Positions 7,856-16,811 of a stretch of 33,774 bases of DNA are shown here, piece by piece. The position numbers were made by a program, and so were the translations under genes. The stretch spans positions 1-33,774 of the forward strand of contig WTGC01000093.1 of NCBI GenBank assembly GCA_011523705.1, in the 5' to 3' direction. How positions within the stretch are numbered: position 1 is the first letter of the stretch; every line of letters starts with the position of its first letter. Under the pieces are notes generated by a model, which saw nothing but the letters and a program-made list of their open reading frames with translations, did no database searches and was not told where the DNA came from. This DNA comes from Chloroflexota bacterium. GTDB lineage: Bacteria > Chloroflexota > Anaerolineae > Aggregatilineales > Phototrophicaceae.

Positions 7856-9295
7856 GTGGTAACCAAAGTGGTACACAAGCAGATTCGCGGCTTCGTCGTC
7901 ATCTGGCTCGTCATCAGCTTCGTCGTGGTGATGGTTACTTTTCTTGCCATCTACTTCACCTATACATCGGAGCGATTTGAGCCTGGATCGGGAAATCCGC
8001 TGCCCCTCGCCACCGCGGAAACAGTCGTGGAGGCAGCGACCGAGGTCATGGTTGTGCTGCCCAGCGCGTCGCCCCAAGCCACTTTCTCGCCGACGCCCAC
8101 CCGGCTCGCGCCGACCATGCCAGTCTTTCTGGAAGAAATCACGCCGGAGCCTACCGCTACGCCAGTGCCGACTCGAACGCCGATACCAACTGCTCTGCCA
8201 GTCGAGGATAGGCGCTATGAGGTCGGAATCCAGGTGGAGCAGTCGCCCGATTTCAATGCTGCAAATCAGGACAATTGGTATCGCTCGGTCAGCGCCGATC
8301 TGGGTATGCGCTGGGTGAAGCAGCAGCTTCGTTGGGATCAGCTGGAGCCGGAAGCGGGCAAGATCGACTGGCGCCTTCTCGACTTCGTCATGCCGAGCGC
8401 GCAGAAATTTGAAATCAGGATGCTGCTCTCCATCGTGGCCGCGCCGAACTGGGCGCGCGAGCCCGACGTCGACTTGAGCAAGCACGGACCGCCGGCCGAT
8501 CCGCAATCCTTTGCTGACTTCGTCGCCGCGATTCTCACTCGCTATCCCGGCCAGATTCACGCGATTGAAGTTTGGAATGAGCAGAATCTCGATCGCGAAT
8601 GGACTTCGGCGCACGGGCTCAACGCGGAAAGATATGTTGCGCTCCTGCGCGCCACCAGCGAGACGGTCAAAGCGCTTGAGCCAGGCATCATCGTCATCAG
8701 TGGCGCCCCCTCGCCGACCGGGATCGACGACGGCGTCACGGCGGTGGACGACTTCGAATACATGGAACGGCAGATTGAAGCGGGCTTGCTGGAATGGGCG
8801 GATTGCGTCGGCGCCCATCACAACGGCTACAACGTCAGCCCCGATTACCGTTATCTCGATATCCCCGATGATCCGACCGCCATCTTCAGAGGTCCCTTCA
8901 CCAACCAGCATCATAGCTGGAGCTTCCGCAGCACGCTGGAAGGCTATGCCCAACGCATCAGCGCGGCCGGGGGAGACACCAAGCTTTGCGTCACCGAGTT
9001 TGGCTGGCCCTCCTCTGAAGACCTGGGCGGGGCGCGGCAAGGCTTCGAATTTTCCCTTGACAACACCCTCGCCGAACAGGCGGAATGGATTCCCAAAGCC
9101 ATGACCAATATGGAAGGCTGGGGCTTCGTCTGGCTGGCATTCGTCTGGAATTTCAACTTTGGTCCCCAAGCCGGCTACGACATTACCAACGACAACGTTC
9201 CTTACTCATTGATCGGTCCCGATTTCACCTTCCGCCCCGCCTACGATTCCATTCGGGCTTGGCAGCAGGATTATCTGGCTCGCTCGGATTCTTAA
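7856..9295 (+). CDS. Membrane-anchored clan GH-A glycoside hydrolase (second paralogue)
   Basis: A 479-residue protein with one N-terminal membrane segment (about residues 12-35), a Thr/Pro/Val-rich linker (about 75-120, including TPEPTATPVPTRTP) and a single TIM-barrel-like catalytic domain (about 122-475). The acid/base motif reads WNEQNLDREW with Glu242; the usual Pro after NE is replaced by Gln, which leaves the catalytic Glu intact. The probable nucleophile is Glu381 in CVTEFGW. The GTG start at 7856 is supported by AGGAG at 7846-7850, five bases upstream; the overlapping ATG at 7854 runs straight into a stop. The stop codon lies one base before the next gene's ATG, implying translational coupling with the third paralogue. 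Likely acts outside the membrane on a polysaccharide; the substrate is unknown. Confidence 0.87.
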   Translation: MVTKVVHKQIRGFVVIWLVISFVVVMVTFLAIYFTYTSERFEPGSGNPLPLATAETVVEAATEVMVVLPSASPQATFSPTPTRLAPTMPVFLEEITPEPTATPVPTRTPIPTALPVEDRRYEVGIQVEQSPDFNAANQDNWYRSVSADLGMRWVKQQLRWDQLEPEAGKIDWRLLDFVMPSAQKFEIRMLLSIVAAPNWAREPDVDLSKHGPPADPQSFADFVAAILTRYPGQIHAIEVWNEQNLDREWTSAHGLNAERYVALLRATSETVKALEPGIIVISGAPSPTGIDDGVTAVDDFEYMERQIEAGLLEWADCVGAHHNGYNVSPDYRYLDIPDDPTAIFRGPFTNQHHSWSFRSTLEGYAQRISAAGGDTKLCVTEFGWPSSEDLGGARQGFEFSLDNTLAEQAEWIPKAMTNMEGWGFVWLAFVWNFNFGPQAGYDITNDNVPYSLIGPDFTFRPAYDSIRAWQQDYLARSDS

Positions 9296-9296
9296 T

Positions 9297-10529
9297 ATGC
9301 GGGGCATCACTCGCCATAAGCTGCTTGGTCTGTGCCTGGTTTACCTTCTGGTGACGGCTTTCGCCCTGGTCGGCTGGCACGCCATGCAGCCGCGCTGGGA
9401 CCCGTTTCGAGCGAGCGCTATCGCCAACGCCCGTTTTCCCTCGCTGACTTACGGCGTGCACACATTCTTGTGGTGGGACAGTGGAAGCGCCGGCCTTCAT
9501 TTGGATTTGGCCCGCCTGATGTCGTTCAGCCATGTCAAACAGACCTTCGCCTGGCGCGATGTTGAGCCACAGCCGGGCATCTGGGATTGGACGCAGGCTG
9601 ATCGCATCCTCGACGAGGTCGAGCGCCGTGAATTGCGTCTCGTCATTCGCCTGGGGCAATCGCCGGGGTGGGCGCGCGCGCCCGGCGCCGTCGCCGCTCG
9701 CGATGCGCCGCCGGAAGATTTGGCCCGTTGGGCGGACTTCTGCGCCGCAGTCGCTGAGCGCTACCGGGGCAGGGTCAGCGCTTATCAGATTTGGAACGAG
9801 CCCAACCTCAGCCGCGAATGGGGCGACCAAAGACCCGACCCGGCTGGATACGTCGCATTGCTGGCCGCTTGCAGCAGCGCTATTCGCGCGTCGGACCCAA
9901 GGGCGACGCTGGTCTCGGCCGGCTTGGCGCCCACCGGCAATTACGATGATGCGGCGCTACCCGATGACATTTACCTCGACCAGATGTATCGCAATGGCTT
10001 TCAGCGCTACATTGATGTGGTTGGCGCGCACGCCCCCGGTTACGCCGCGCCCGAGATCGGGCCGGACGATGAAGAAGCGAAGCATCGCTGGTTTACCTTC
10101 CGTCGGGTCGAAGACTTGCGAAAGATCATGATCAACCATGGCGATGAGGCGCGTCAAATGGCGATCATGGAATTCGGTTATACGACTGACCGAGTGAATC
10201 CCGCCTATCAATGGTTCAGCGTGACTGAGCGGCAGCAAGCGGAATACCTCGAGCGCGCCTATGAATACGCCGTCGCCCATTGGCGCCCCTGGATCGGCTT
10301 GATGACGCTGATCTATCTGCCGGATCCAGTCTGGCAGCCGGCGGACGAAGAATACTGGTGGTCTATCCTGGAGCCCGACGGCAGTGGACCGCGGCCCGCC
10401 TATATCACTGTCGCCAATATGCGCAAGGTATGCGGCGATTTCGAGATTTCCGCGCGCGCATCGGATGGTCCCGTCGCGCTCGGCAAGGTCAGGGCGCCGA
10501 TCTGCCCCGACAGTGATCCCATAGAGTGA
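9297..10529 (+). CDS. Membrane-anchored clan GH-A glycoside hydrolase (third paralogue)
   Basis: A 410-residue protein with one N-terminal hydrophobic segment (about residues 8-27) and, unlike its two neighbours, almost no linker before the catalytic domain. The motif YQIWNEPNLSREWG gives acid/base Glu168, and MAIMEFGYTTDR gives probable nucleophile Glu292. The spacing of 124 residues resembles that in the first paralogue (123) and is shorter than in the second (139). Additional shared blocks include VGAHAPGY and the SAGLAPTGNYDD segment, which match SGAPSPTG and SAGPAPTG in the other two. The start is one base after the preceding stop. The C-terminal 40 residues, with two Cys, extend beyond the barrel. 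Family assignment beyond clan GH-A (GH39- or GH5-like) is uncertain. Confidence 0.86.
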   Translation: MRGITRHKLLGLCLVYLLVTAFALVGWHAMQPRWDPFRASAIANARFPSLTYGVHTFLWWDSGSAGLHLDLARLMSFSHVKQTFAWRDVEPQPGIWDWTQADRILDEVERRELRLVIRLGQSPGWARAPGAVAARDAPPEDLARWADFCAAVAERYRGRVSAYQIWNEPNLSREWGDQRPDPAGYVALLAACSSAIRASDPRATLVSAGLAPTGNYDDAALPDDIYLDQMYRNGFQRYIDVVGAHAPGYAAPEIGPDDEEAKHRWFTFRRVEDLRKIMINHGDEARQMAIMEFGYTTDRVNPAYQWFSVTERQQAEYLERAYEYAVAHWRPWIGLMTLIYLPDPVWQPADEEYWWSILEPDGSGPRPAYITVANMRKVCGDFEISARASDGPVALGKVRAPICPDSDPIE

Positions 10530-10655
10530 AAGAATCTACAAAAGAGTCGCGCAGCTTCAGTGTTTTGCCGTGTCTTTGTCGCGCTCGGCAAGCTGCCGTA
10601 ACTTGCGTCAATAGAAAGCGCTTGGCGGGCAACCTGAGGTATACTTGCTGACAGC

Positions 10656-12746
10656 ATGACAGCCAAATCATCGTTGATCAACTTGGTCAAGGGCCATGCC
10701 CTGATGACCAGCAGGATGAGCTTTTACATGGTCATCATCCTGCTCCTGCTCGCCGCCTTCCTGCGCACCTACGATCTCGCGAGTCTGCCGCTGGGCTTCA
10801 GTGATCAGGAAATCGTCAACATAAGACTGGTAGACAATGTTCGGCAAGGCGATATCTTCGTCTTCTATCCCGGCGAAGATGGCGGACGCGAAGGCGCCTA
10901 CCACGTCTTCATCGCCTTTGTGACCACATTTGTCGGCGAAGGCGCCATCGGCTTCCGCATCGCTTCCGTCTGGTTGAGCCTGCTATCAATTGCAATCATA
11001 TACACGCTCGGCAACCATCTCTTCAATCCGATTGTGGGCGTGCTGGCGGCCGGCTTAGTGACCGTCAACATGAGCAGCATTCTGCTGGCGCGCACGGTGT
11101 CCAGCGATGCCACCGTCCTGTTCCTCGTTTCAGCGACCTTGCTTGCGCTCGCGCGCTCTCTACCGGTCTATCGGCGGACGCGCGTCGTCACCTCCAATAT
11201 TGTCTCCTTCGCCGCCTTGGGCACGCTATTGGGCATCGGCTTTTACATGCATCCGTCGAGCTTGTTCATCGTGCTCGGCGCAATAGCTTATATCGCCCAT
11301 TTGCTCTATATCCGGAATCTCATGTTTCGGCAGCGCCGCAGCTATACCGGCTTCGCCATCTTGCTCATGTTAATCATCAGCATGCCTTATTTGATATCCT
11401 CGATCAATCTGCCGCAGTATTCGGCGGGCCAGCGTATCCTTTCGCCGTACAACGACGCGCTGCTGCGCTCAATCAGCGACGGTCTGTTGGCGATTGTCGC
11501 CAACGGCGACGCGAATCCGCTGCAGAACCTGCCCGGGCGCCCGCTGGTTGACGCCTTCAGCGGCCTGCTGATGATCGCCGGCGTCGTTGTCTGTGTCTTG
11601 CGGCGCCACCGCCCGCGCTTCATGTTGATGCTGATTATGTTTATCCTGTCGCTGCCGGCCGCCCTCATTGTGGAGAACAGTCCGAATTTCGCCCGAATGA
11701 CGGTCATTCTCCCGCTATTGGCGCTTTTCTTCGGCATGGGCTTTTATTCTCTGATTCGCGCTCCCATTTTCGTCGATGTCATTTTTCGCCGCATGGCAGT
11801 CGCCGGCGTCCTTACGTTGCTGACCATCAATGTCCTGTGGACCTGGACCGACCTATTTGGCGAATGGCGCGATCACGAAGCGGTGATGCCCCTCGTCAAC
11901 GGCGAACTGGGGCAGATCGCCCACTATCTCGACAAAGTCGGGGACGAGACGCCGGTCGTATTCTGCAACGCCTCATGGGACATCAACCAGCCGGAACAGA
12001 GCCTGGGGGACGCCGACAAGACGCTGCTGATGATGAATCGCTCAATTTTTGATTTCCATGAGGCGGACTGCCGCCGCAGCCTCGTGCTCTCGAACGGCGG
12101 CGAGAAACAGCGCATCGTCTTCTTCGACGAAGCGGCGCTTGATGCTGTGCACCCGTATTTGCGGGAGTGGCTGTCGCATGGAACGGTGGTAAAGGGCAAG
12201 GTCCCGCGCGACGCCATTATTGAACTCGAATCGGCGCAGCTTCTGGCCGATCGCGCCGGCGCTTTGACGACCACCGCGCCCCTCTCTTATGCGCCGGAAG
12301 TAGGCGCGCCCGAGCCAATCGCGCCTCCAATCCGCTTCGGCGGCAACCTGACCCTGCTCGGCTATGAGCCCGATATCAAGCGCGAATTCCTGCCCGGCGA
12401 AAGCGTCGATGTAATCACATACTGGCGCGTCGAGGGCGAATTCCTACCCGATATCATCCTCAAGAATCATATCCTTGCCGATCCGGTCACGCCGATAGGC
12501 ATCCGCGATGTCATCAGCGTCAACCCGCTCATGCTGCATGAACGGGATGTCTTCATTCAAGTGACTTCGGTGCAGCTGCGCGAAACTATTCTGCCGGGCA
12601 AATATACCGTCTCGGTCGGCGCCTATCGACAGAGCGATCAAATGCGCTTGCCCGCCCTGAAAGACGACCAACCACATGGCGACCGCGTCTTCCTTTATGA
12701 CATTGAAGTGCTGCCCTTGCCAGCAGAGAATGAAGACGGCGGCTAA
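10656..12746 (+). CDS. ArnT/PMT-type membrane glycosyltransferase
   Basis: A 696-residue polytopic protein of the GT39/GT83-like fold, which normally moves a sugar from a lipid-phosphate carrier onto an extracytoplasmic acceptor. After the first membrane segment (about residues 22-40) comes an external loop with GFSDQEIVN, the position of the acidic catalytic motif in this superfamily. Eight or more further hydrophobic segments extend to about residue 400. The final 290 residues are soluble and probably extracytoplasmic, with a beta-rich end (GYEPDIKREFLPGESVDVITYW) found in many such proteins. The start is uncertain: ATG 10656 lacks a clear Shine-Dalgarno, and ATG 10704 with AAGGG about 10 bases upstream is an alternative. 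It follows the three hydrolases after 126 bases and its stop overlaps the next ATG by one base. Donor and acceptor are unknown. Confidence 0.8.
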   Translation: MTAKSSLINLVKGHALMTSRMSFYMVIILLLLAAFLRTYDLASLPLGFSDQEIVNIRLVDNVRQGDIFVFYPGEDGGREGAYHVFIAFVTTFVGEGAIGFRIASVWLSLLSIAIIYTLGNHLFNPIVGVLAAGLVTVNMSSILLARTVSSDATVLFLVSATLLALARSLPVYRRTRVVTSNIVSFAALGTLLGIGFYMHPSSLFIVLGAIAYIAHLLYIRNLMFRQRRSYTGFAILLMLIISMPYLISSINLPQYSAGQRILSPYNDALLRSISDGLLAIVANGDANPLQNLPGRPLVDAFSGLLMIAGVVVCVLRRHRPRFMLMLIMFILSLPAALIVENSPNFARMTVILPLLALFFGMGFYSLIRAPIFVDVIFRRMAVAGVLTLLTINVLWTWTDLFGEWRDHEAVMPLVNGELGQIAHYLDKVGDETPVVFCNASWDINQPEQSLGDADKTLLMMNRSIFDFHEADCRRSLVLSNGGEKQRIVFFDEAALDAVHPYLREWLSHGTVVKGKVPRDAIIELESAQLLADRAGALTTTAPLSYAPEVGAPEPIAPPIRFGGNLTLLGYEPDIKREFLPGESVDVITYWRVEGEFLPDIILKNHILADPVTPIGIRDVISVNPLMLHERDVFIQVTSVQLRETILPGKYTVSVGAYRQSDQMRLPALKDDQPHGDRVFLYDIEVLPLPAENEDGG

Positions 12747-13735
12747 TGTTCGAGCTCGTCTTCCTGGGCACGTCAGCCTCCGCGCCATCGATCTATCGCG
12801 GCTTGCCGGCGCTGGCGGTCCTGGCGGGCGAGCAGCGCTTTCTGGTCGATTGCGGCGAAGGCACGCAGCGCCAAATCCTGCGCAGCGGCATCGGCTTCAA
12901 GCGGCTCAACCGGATCTTCCTGACCCACGCCCATTTGGACCACATTCTCGGCTTGGGCGGCTTGCTCTCCACCTACGGTCGCTGGGAAGCGCTGGATGAG
13001 ATCCACATTTGGGGCGGCCTGCCCGCCATCGAACGCGTGCAAGCCTTGGTCTATCAAGTGATCTTCCGGCGCGAATCACCGCCCGTCCCGATCTATTTCT
13101 ATCGCACGATGCCTGACGAGGCGCTGTTTCAGGGGCGGAATTTTAGCGTGCGCGCCTTCCCCGTGTCGCACCGGGGCCGTGAATGTTACGGCTACATTTT
13201 CGAAGAGGATGCGCGCCGTCCCTTCATGGCACAGAAAGCGGAAGCGCTTGGTGTTCCTCATGGGCCCGAACGGAGGCAGCTCGTGGCCGGCGAATCGATC
13301 GTGACGCCAGCCGGCCGCATCGTACATCCCGACGAAGTCCTGGGCGATGTCGTCAAGGGCGCAAAGGTCGTCATCACCGGCGACCTCGCGCGAACCGATG
13401 ACATTCACGGCGCGGTGCAAGACGCCGACGCCTTGGTGATCGAAGCGACTTATCTCGACCGACATGCCGATATCGCGAGCCAGGTTGGCCATATCACCGC
13501 GCGCCAAGCGGGCGATCTGGCGCGGGAATGCAATGTCAAGTTCCTCTTCTTGACTCATATATCGCGCCGCTATCGCGAGTTTGAAGTGATCAGCGAAGTC
13601 CGCAAAGTCTTCCCCGATTCCTACGTCGTGCGCGACCTGGATCACTTCGCCGTGTTCCGTGATAAACTGCCGCAGAAGCTGGAATCACAATTTGACGCCG
13701 ATGCCGAAGATGAATTGCCCGCAGGAGACGAATGA
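12746..13735 (+). CDS. rnz: Ribonuclease Z (tRNA 3'-processing metallo-beta-lactamase-fold nuclease)
   Basis: Endonuclease that trims tRNA 3' trailers; zinc-dependent and cytosolic. The 329-residue product begins FELVFLGTSASAPS, the RNase Z N-terminal motif, followed by LVDCGEGTQRQ and the zinc-binding LTHAHLDHILGL with His61, His63, Asp65 and His66. Later ligands appear in FPVSHRG, VVITGDLART and LTHISRRY. The length is close to the family's usual 300-320, with a C-terminal acidic extension of about 15 residues. Start and previous stop share one base (TAATG), and the next gene overlaps by four bases (ATGA), so it is translated within the plus-strand run despite unrelated neighbours. The family call is strong. 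Some arylsulfatase-like relatives share the fold, but the GTSAS and GEGTQRQ motifs favour RNase Z. Confidence 0.93.
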   Translation: MFELVFLGTSASAPSIYRGLPALAVLAGEQRFLVDCGEGTQRQILRSGIGFKRLNRIFLTHAHLDHILGLGGLLSTYGRWEALDEIHIWGGLPAIERVQALVYQVIFRRESPPVPIYFYRTMPDEALFQGRNFSVRAFPVSHRGRECYGYIFEEDARRPFMAQKAEALGVPHGPERRQLVAGESIVTPAGRIVHPDEVLGDVVKGAKVVITGDLARTDDIHGAVQDADALVIEATYLDRHADIASQVGHITARQAGDLARECNVKFLFLTHISRRYREFEVISEVRKVFPDSYVVRDLDHFAVFRDKLPQKLESQFDADAEDELPAGDE

Positions 13736-14379
13736 AGATGAGCCAGAATCTATCAGAGCGCTGCAATGCTTACGTCAACGAACTCTTCGTGCGCGAAGAT
13801 GATACGCTGCGTTACGTGCGCCAACAGACATCCGCGCACGGCATCCCGCAAATCAGCCTGGAGCCGAATGAAGCCAAGCTGCTGCAAATGCTAGTGCGGC
13901 TCTGCGGCGCCAAGCGCGTCGTCGAAGTCGGCGCGCTCGCCGGCTACAGCGGCATCTGCATCGCCCGCGCCTTGCCCGCCGATGGTCAGCTCATCACCAT
14001 TGAAGTGAGCAGCCTGCACGCCGAGGTAGCGCGCGATCACTTCGAGAACGCCGGCTTGGCCGAGAAGGTGACGGTGCTGCAAGGCGAAGGCTTACAGGTG
14101 CTGCCAAAGCTGGCGGCGGATGGACCCTACGACCTGATGTTCATCGACGCCGATAAAGGGAACTACCACAAATACCTCGCATGGGCGGCCGACAATCTTC
14201 GCCTGGGCGGGGCGGTCATCGCGGATAACGCCTTTTGGGGCGGCGCCATCTTCAATCCACAGACCGAAGACGACCATGCCATGGTCGCGTTCAATCAGAG
14301 GCTGGCGGAACATCCGCAGTTCGACAGCACCATCATCGAAGTCGGCGATGGCATCGCTGTCGGCGTCAAAACCGGTTGA
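13732..14379 (+). CDS. Class I SAM-dependent O-methyltransferase (Methyltransf_3/CCoAOMT-like)
   Basis: Transfers a methyl group from S-adenosylmethionine, typically to a catechol-like hydroxyl with a divalent metal, in the cytosol. The 215-residue product has the family's size. VVEVGALAGYSGICIARAL (about residues 62-80) is the SAM-binding glycine motif, and DLMFIDADKGNYHKYL carries the metal-binding Asp region. GGAVIADNAFWGG follows with the conserved Asp-Asn pair. ATG 13732 overlaps the rnz stop as ATGA and is preceded by GCAGGAG in the end of rnz; a second ATG at 13738 is also possible. This is the last gene of the plus-strand run before a convergent hairpin region. The natural acceptor cannot be inferred. 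Confidence 0.9.
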   Translation: MKMSQNLSERCNAYVNELFVREDDTLRYVRQQTSAHGIPQISLEPNEAKLLQMLVRLCGAKRVVEVGALAGYSGICIARALPADGQLITIEVSSLHAEVARDHFENAGLAEKVTVLQGEGLQVLPKLAADGPYDLMFIDADKGNYHKYLAWAADNLRLGGAVIADNAFWGGAIFNPQTEDDHAMVAFNQRLAEHPQFDSTIIEVGDGIAVGVKTG

Positions 14380-14454
14380 AACCCGAAAAATCGCCCTGTT
14401 CTTCTATGACGAATTCGCGTTAGTGCTATGAAATATGGGTTAATTCTGTCCGTT

Positions 14455-14482
14455 CCCCCTCCCTGAAGCGTCGGGGAGGGGG
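14455..14482. terminator. GC-rich hairpin between convergent genes
   Basis: CCCCCTCCC (14455-14463) can pair perfectly with GGGAGGGGG (14474-14482) around a ten-base loop, between the convergent ends of the O-methyltransferase and rimO. No U-run follows on either strand, so a classical intrinsic terminator is not shown. A G-rich tail (GGGGGTGGGG) follows. It may serve as a bidirectional transcription barrier or be a copy of an interspersed hairpin element. Only one copy is seen in this window. Confidence 0.5.
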
Positions 14483-14511
14483 CTAGGGGGTGGGGTTGGA
14501 TTGGGCGAACC

Positions 14512-15969
14512 TCATTCAATACCGCCGATCTCAATCAGCCCCTCGCCATATCGCCGACCCGCTTCTATCACTATCGGCGCGCCGACATCCACCGTCGCTA
14601 CTAAATCATAAGTCGTCGCGCCAGTGACGCGCACGGGCACGATCTCCCCGACCGGCAGCTCGCCCTCGACCAGCACGTAACCATCGATCTCGGGCGCGTC
14701 GCGATAGCTGCGGCCAAGGCTGATCACATCGCCAGTTTCCGCGCCATTTTGGTCTTCGCCGGCGCCATGCCCTTCGACGAGGATGTCCAACGTCCGCCCG
14801 ACCAGCGCCTGATTCTTCTTCAGGCTGATGCCGCTCTGCAACTCCATCAGCTGCTCGTAGCGCTCTTGCTTGATCGCGTCATCGACGTGATTCGGCAGCG
14901 TCGCGCTGGGCGTGCCCAGTTCATAGCTGTATTGAAATGCGCCGACGCGGTCGAATTCCAGCTCGCGCGCCATCTTCAGCAGCGCCTCAAACTCTTCTTC
15001 CGTTTCGCCCGGGTAGCCGACGATGAAGGTCGTGCGCACGGCCAGCGCCGGCATCAATTCGCGCAGCGTAGCAATCGTCTCGTAAACCCATTCCACCTTC
15101 GCCGGCCGCTTCATGCGCTTCAGCGTCTCGCGATGACCATGCTGCAGCGGGATATCGAGATAGGGCAGCACCTGCTCGTGCCGCGCCATCGTCTCCATCA
15201 GATGCCGCGTCACATATCCGGGATAGGCGTACAAGATGCGCAGCCAGGGGATGCCCGGCGCCGCTTCCACAATCGCGTCCAGCAGATGCGCCAGCCCGTC
15301 TTTCAATCCCAGGTCATAACCGTAATCGGTGCTGTCCTGCGCGATCAGCATCACTTCCTTGACGCCCATCTCCTCCAGCCGAACCGCCTCCGCCACGATC
15401 GCTTCCAGCGGCCTGCTCACCGCCGTGCCCTTGATCCGCGGGATGGCGCAGAATGCGCAGGGTCGCCGACAGCCATCGGCGATCTTCAGATAAGCTGAGG
15501 CGCCCTGCACGCTCGCCCGCAACACGCCGCGTTCATCACGCCCGACCACATCGGCGTCGCCCGGCAGATGATAAAGCGGCTCAGGATGTTTACGTCCGCG
15601 CAGCCGCCGGATGAGATCGAAGATGTCCATCCAGCGCCGCGTGCCGATGACGCCATCCAGCCCGGGCACCTCCTGCACCAGTGTATCGCCGTAGCGCTGC
15701 GACAGGCAGCCAGCCGCAATCACCATCTGATCGGCGCGCTTGATCTCCACCAGCTCGCGCAATGCCTCGACCGATTCTTCTTTGGCCGCGTTGATGAAGC
15801 CGCAGGTGTTGACGATTAGCACCTCGGCCGCGTCGGGGTCGCCGACGCCGCGCATGCCGCTCTGCTGCAGCACCTGCGCCATGCTCTCGCTGTCCACCGT
15901 GTTCTTGGCGCAGCCCAGGCTGAGCAGGTAGTAGTTGTCTTTGCGTTTGCGCTTTTTTCGCTTCGTCAT
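14512..15969 (-). CDS. rimO: Ribosomal protein uS12 methylthiotransferase
   Basis: Radical-SAM enzyme that adds a methylthio group to an Asp of ribosomal protein S12, using two [4Fe-4S] clusters. The 485-residue product begins with a very basic stretch (TKRKKRKRKDN), then the N-terminal UPF0004 domain (YYLLSLGCAKNTVDSE), with further cluster Cys residues in VNTCGFI and AAGCLSQR. The radical-SAM motif is CRRPCAFC (Cys167, Cys171, Cys174). LPYLDIPLQHG and FIVGYPGETEEEF are family motifs, and a TRAM domain occupies roughly the last 70 residues. GCAKN plus the absence of MiaB-specific motifs favour RimO over MiaB. ATG 15969 is preferred over GTG 15972. The head of this gene (up to 15871) is duplicated twice upstream in chimeric spacers. 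It is probably the last gene of the rplI-rodZ-DUF4303 run. Confidence 0.93.
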   Translation of the reverse strand: MTKRKKRKRKDNYYLLSLGCAKNTVDSESMAQVLQQSGMRGVGDPDAAEVLIVNTCGFINAAKEESVEALRELVEIKRADQMVIAAGCLSQRYGDTLVQEVPGLDGVIGTRRWMDIFDLIRRLRGRKHPEPLYHLPGDADVVGRDERGVLRASVQGASAYLKIADGCRRPCAFCAIPRIKGTAVSRPLEAIVAEAVRLEEMGVKEVMLIAQDSTDYGYDLGLKDGLAHLLDAIVEAAPGIPWLRILYAYPGYVTRHLMETMARHEQVLPYLDIPLQHGHRETLKRMKRPAKVEWVYETIATLRELMPALAVRTTFIVGYPGETEEEFEALLKMARELEFDRVGAFQYSYELGTPSATLPNHVDDAIKQERYEQLMELQSGISLKKNQALVGRTLDILVEGHGAGEDQNGAETGDVISLGRSYRDAPEIDGYVLVEGELPVGEIVPVRVTGATTYDLVATVDVGAPIVIEAGRRYGEGLIEIGGIE

Positions 15970-16017
15970 CACATTCCAAATCCGCGCCTGGCTGTCGGTT
16001 AATTCGGGCGGATCGCT

Positions 16018-16698
16018 CTAGCCAAAGATGGCGGCGCCCACCCGCTGGAAAACGGCCGCGTCCTGTTCGTATCGGCGGCAAGACTCCGCCGGGTTAATGT
16101 CCTCAAAGGGACCGGGCAGCATGTCGTAATCCCAATTTGATTGCATCACGCCCAAGTGTATGTTCCCGCGCGTGTTGGTGATTTCAAAGGCGCCTTCATT
16201 ATCCAGACGCAGCAGTACGCTGTTGAGCCTTTCTTCTATCGGCTCGTAAACCGTCTCAAACAAAGCTTCGTAGTAGTCATCTTCGTCCACTTCCTCATCA
16301 TTCAGCAGTTCATCTTCCATTTCTTCAATCTGGCTCTTCAGCGACCACAGCAAATCATTTGCTTTTGCGAAGCGCTTGGCAAACTCGGCCTCGCTTTTGT
16401 TGTAGATCAGCATGAGGCTGCTCGGCTGATAGCGCCAATATGTTCTGAAATCTTCAAATGGCACATCCAGATAACGATCGTCACGCTGCAATTCGCTGCG
16501 CGCGAAATGGTCTAGTTCTTCTTCCGTGTTCACATAGATGTATACTTCTTGCATCACATCGCCAGTGCAGAAATTGAATGTATAAAACAATTCATCGGGC
16601 CGGTCATTTTGCAGCTTGGCAAAGACCGCGCGCGCCGCGGCGTAGACCTCCGCTTCAAATGCGTCAAAGTCGAAATCGATTGTCAGATTGATACTCAT
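16018..16698 (-). CDS. DUF4303 family protein (array copy nearest rimO)
   Basis: A 226-residue acidic, soluble protein with no signal peptide or membrane segment; function unknown. It shows the DUF4303 layout. The N-terminal helix DFDFDAFEAEVYAAARAVFA is followed by a short beta region after LFYTFNF, then NTEEELDHFA, and YWRYQPSSL at the centre. An acidic coiled-looking stretch lies at about 120-150 (EEMEDELLNDEEVDEDDYY), and the C-terminal block is RLDNEGAFEITNTRGNIHLGV. The ATG at 16698 overlaps a TGA (TGATG) and has AAGGAGG seven bases upstream, supplied by the rodZ-like tail in the spacer. An in-frame extension further upstream is only a shifted reading of the rimO-like spacer and is not used. 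Its composition is closer to the genome than that of the other two copies. Confidence 0.88.
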   Translation of the reverse strand: MSINLTIDFDFDAFEAEVYAAARAVFAKLQNDRPDELFYTFNFCTGDVMQEVYIYVNTEEELDHFARSELQRDDRYLDVPFEDFRTYWRYQPSSLMLIYNKSEAEFAKRFAKANDLLWSLKSQIEEMEDELLNDEEVDEDDYYEALFETVYEPIEERLNSVLLRLDNEGAFEITNTRGNIHLGVMQSNWDYDMLPGPFEDINPAESCRRYEQDAAVFQRVGAAIFG

Positions 16699-16811
16699 CA
16701 CGCCCCCTCCTTCGTCGGCGGCAAACCGGCCTGCGTCACCCGCGCCATGCTCTCGCTGTCTACCGAGTTCTTGGCGCAGCCCAGGCTGAGCGGGTAGTAG
16801 TTGTCTTTGCG
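16698..16811 (-). repeat. Chimeric spacer 1: rimO head fused to rodZ tail
   Basis: Read on the minus strand, this encodes KDNYYPLSLGCAKN and the following rimO-like residues to SESMARV, joined in frame to TQAGLPPTKEGA and a TGA overlapping the next ATG. The plus-strand portion 16698-16742 differs from the rodZ-like end at about two positions, and 16737-16811 differs from the rimO start at about four. Compared with spacer 2 there are nine differences in 103 bases. No ATG opens the chimeric frame; a TTG lies just before PERKDNYY and an in-frame TGA two codons earlier, so it is probably a remnant that persists as a ribosome-binding region. Confidence 0.88.

Noticed and set aside
7778..9169. 463-codon minus-strand open frame
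   Set aside because: It is antisense to the second GH-A paralogue and has no recognisable motif.
10577..10605. Hairpin CGGCA-AGC-TGCCG as a terminator after the third GH-A gene
   Set aside because: A five-pair stem with no following U-run is too weak to call.
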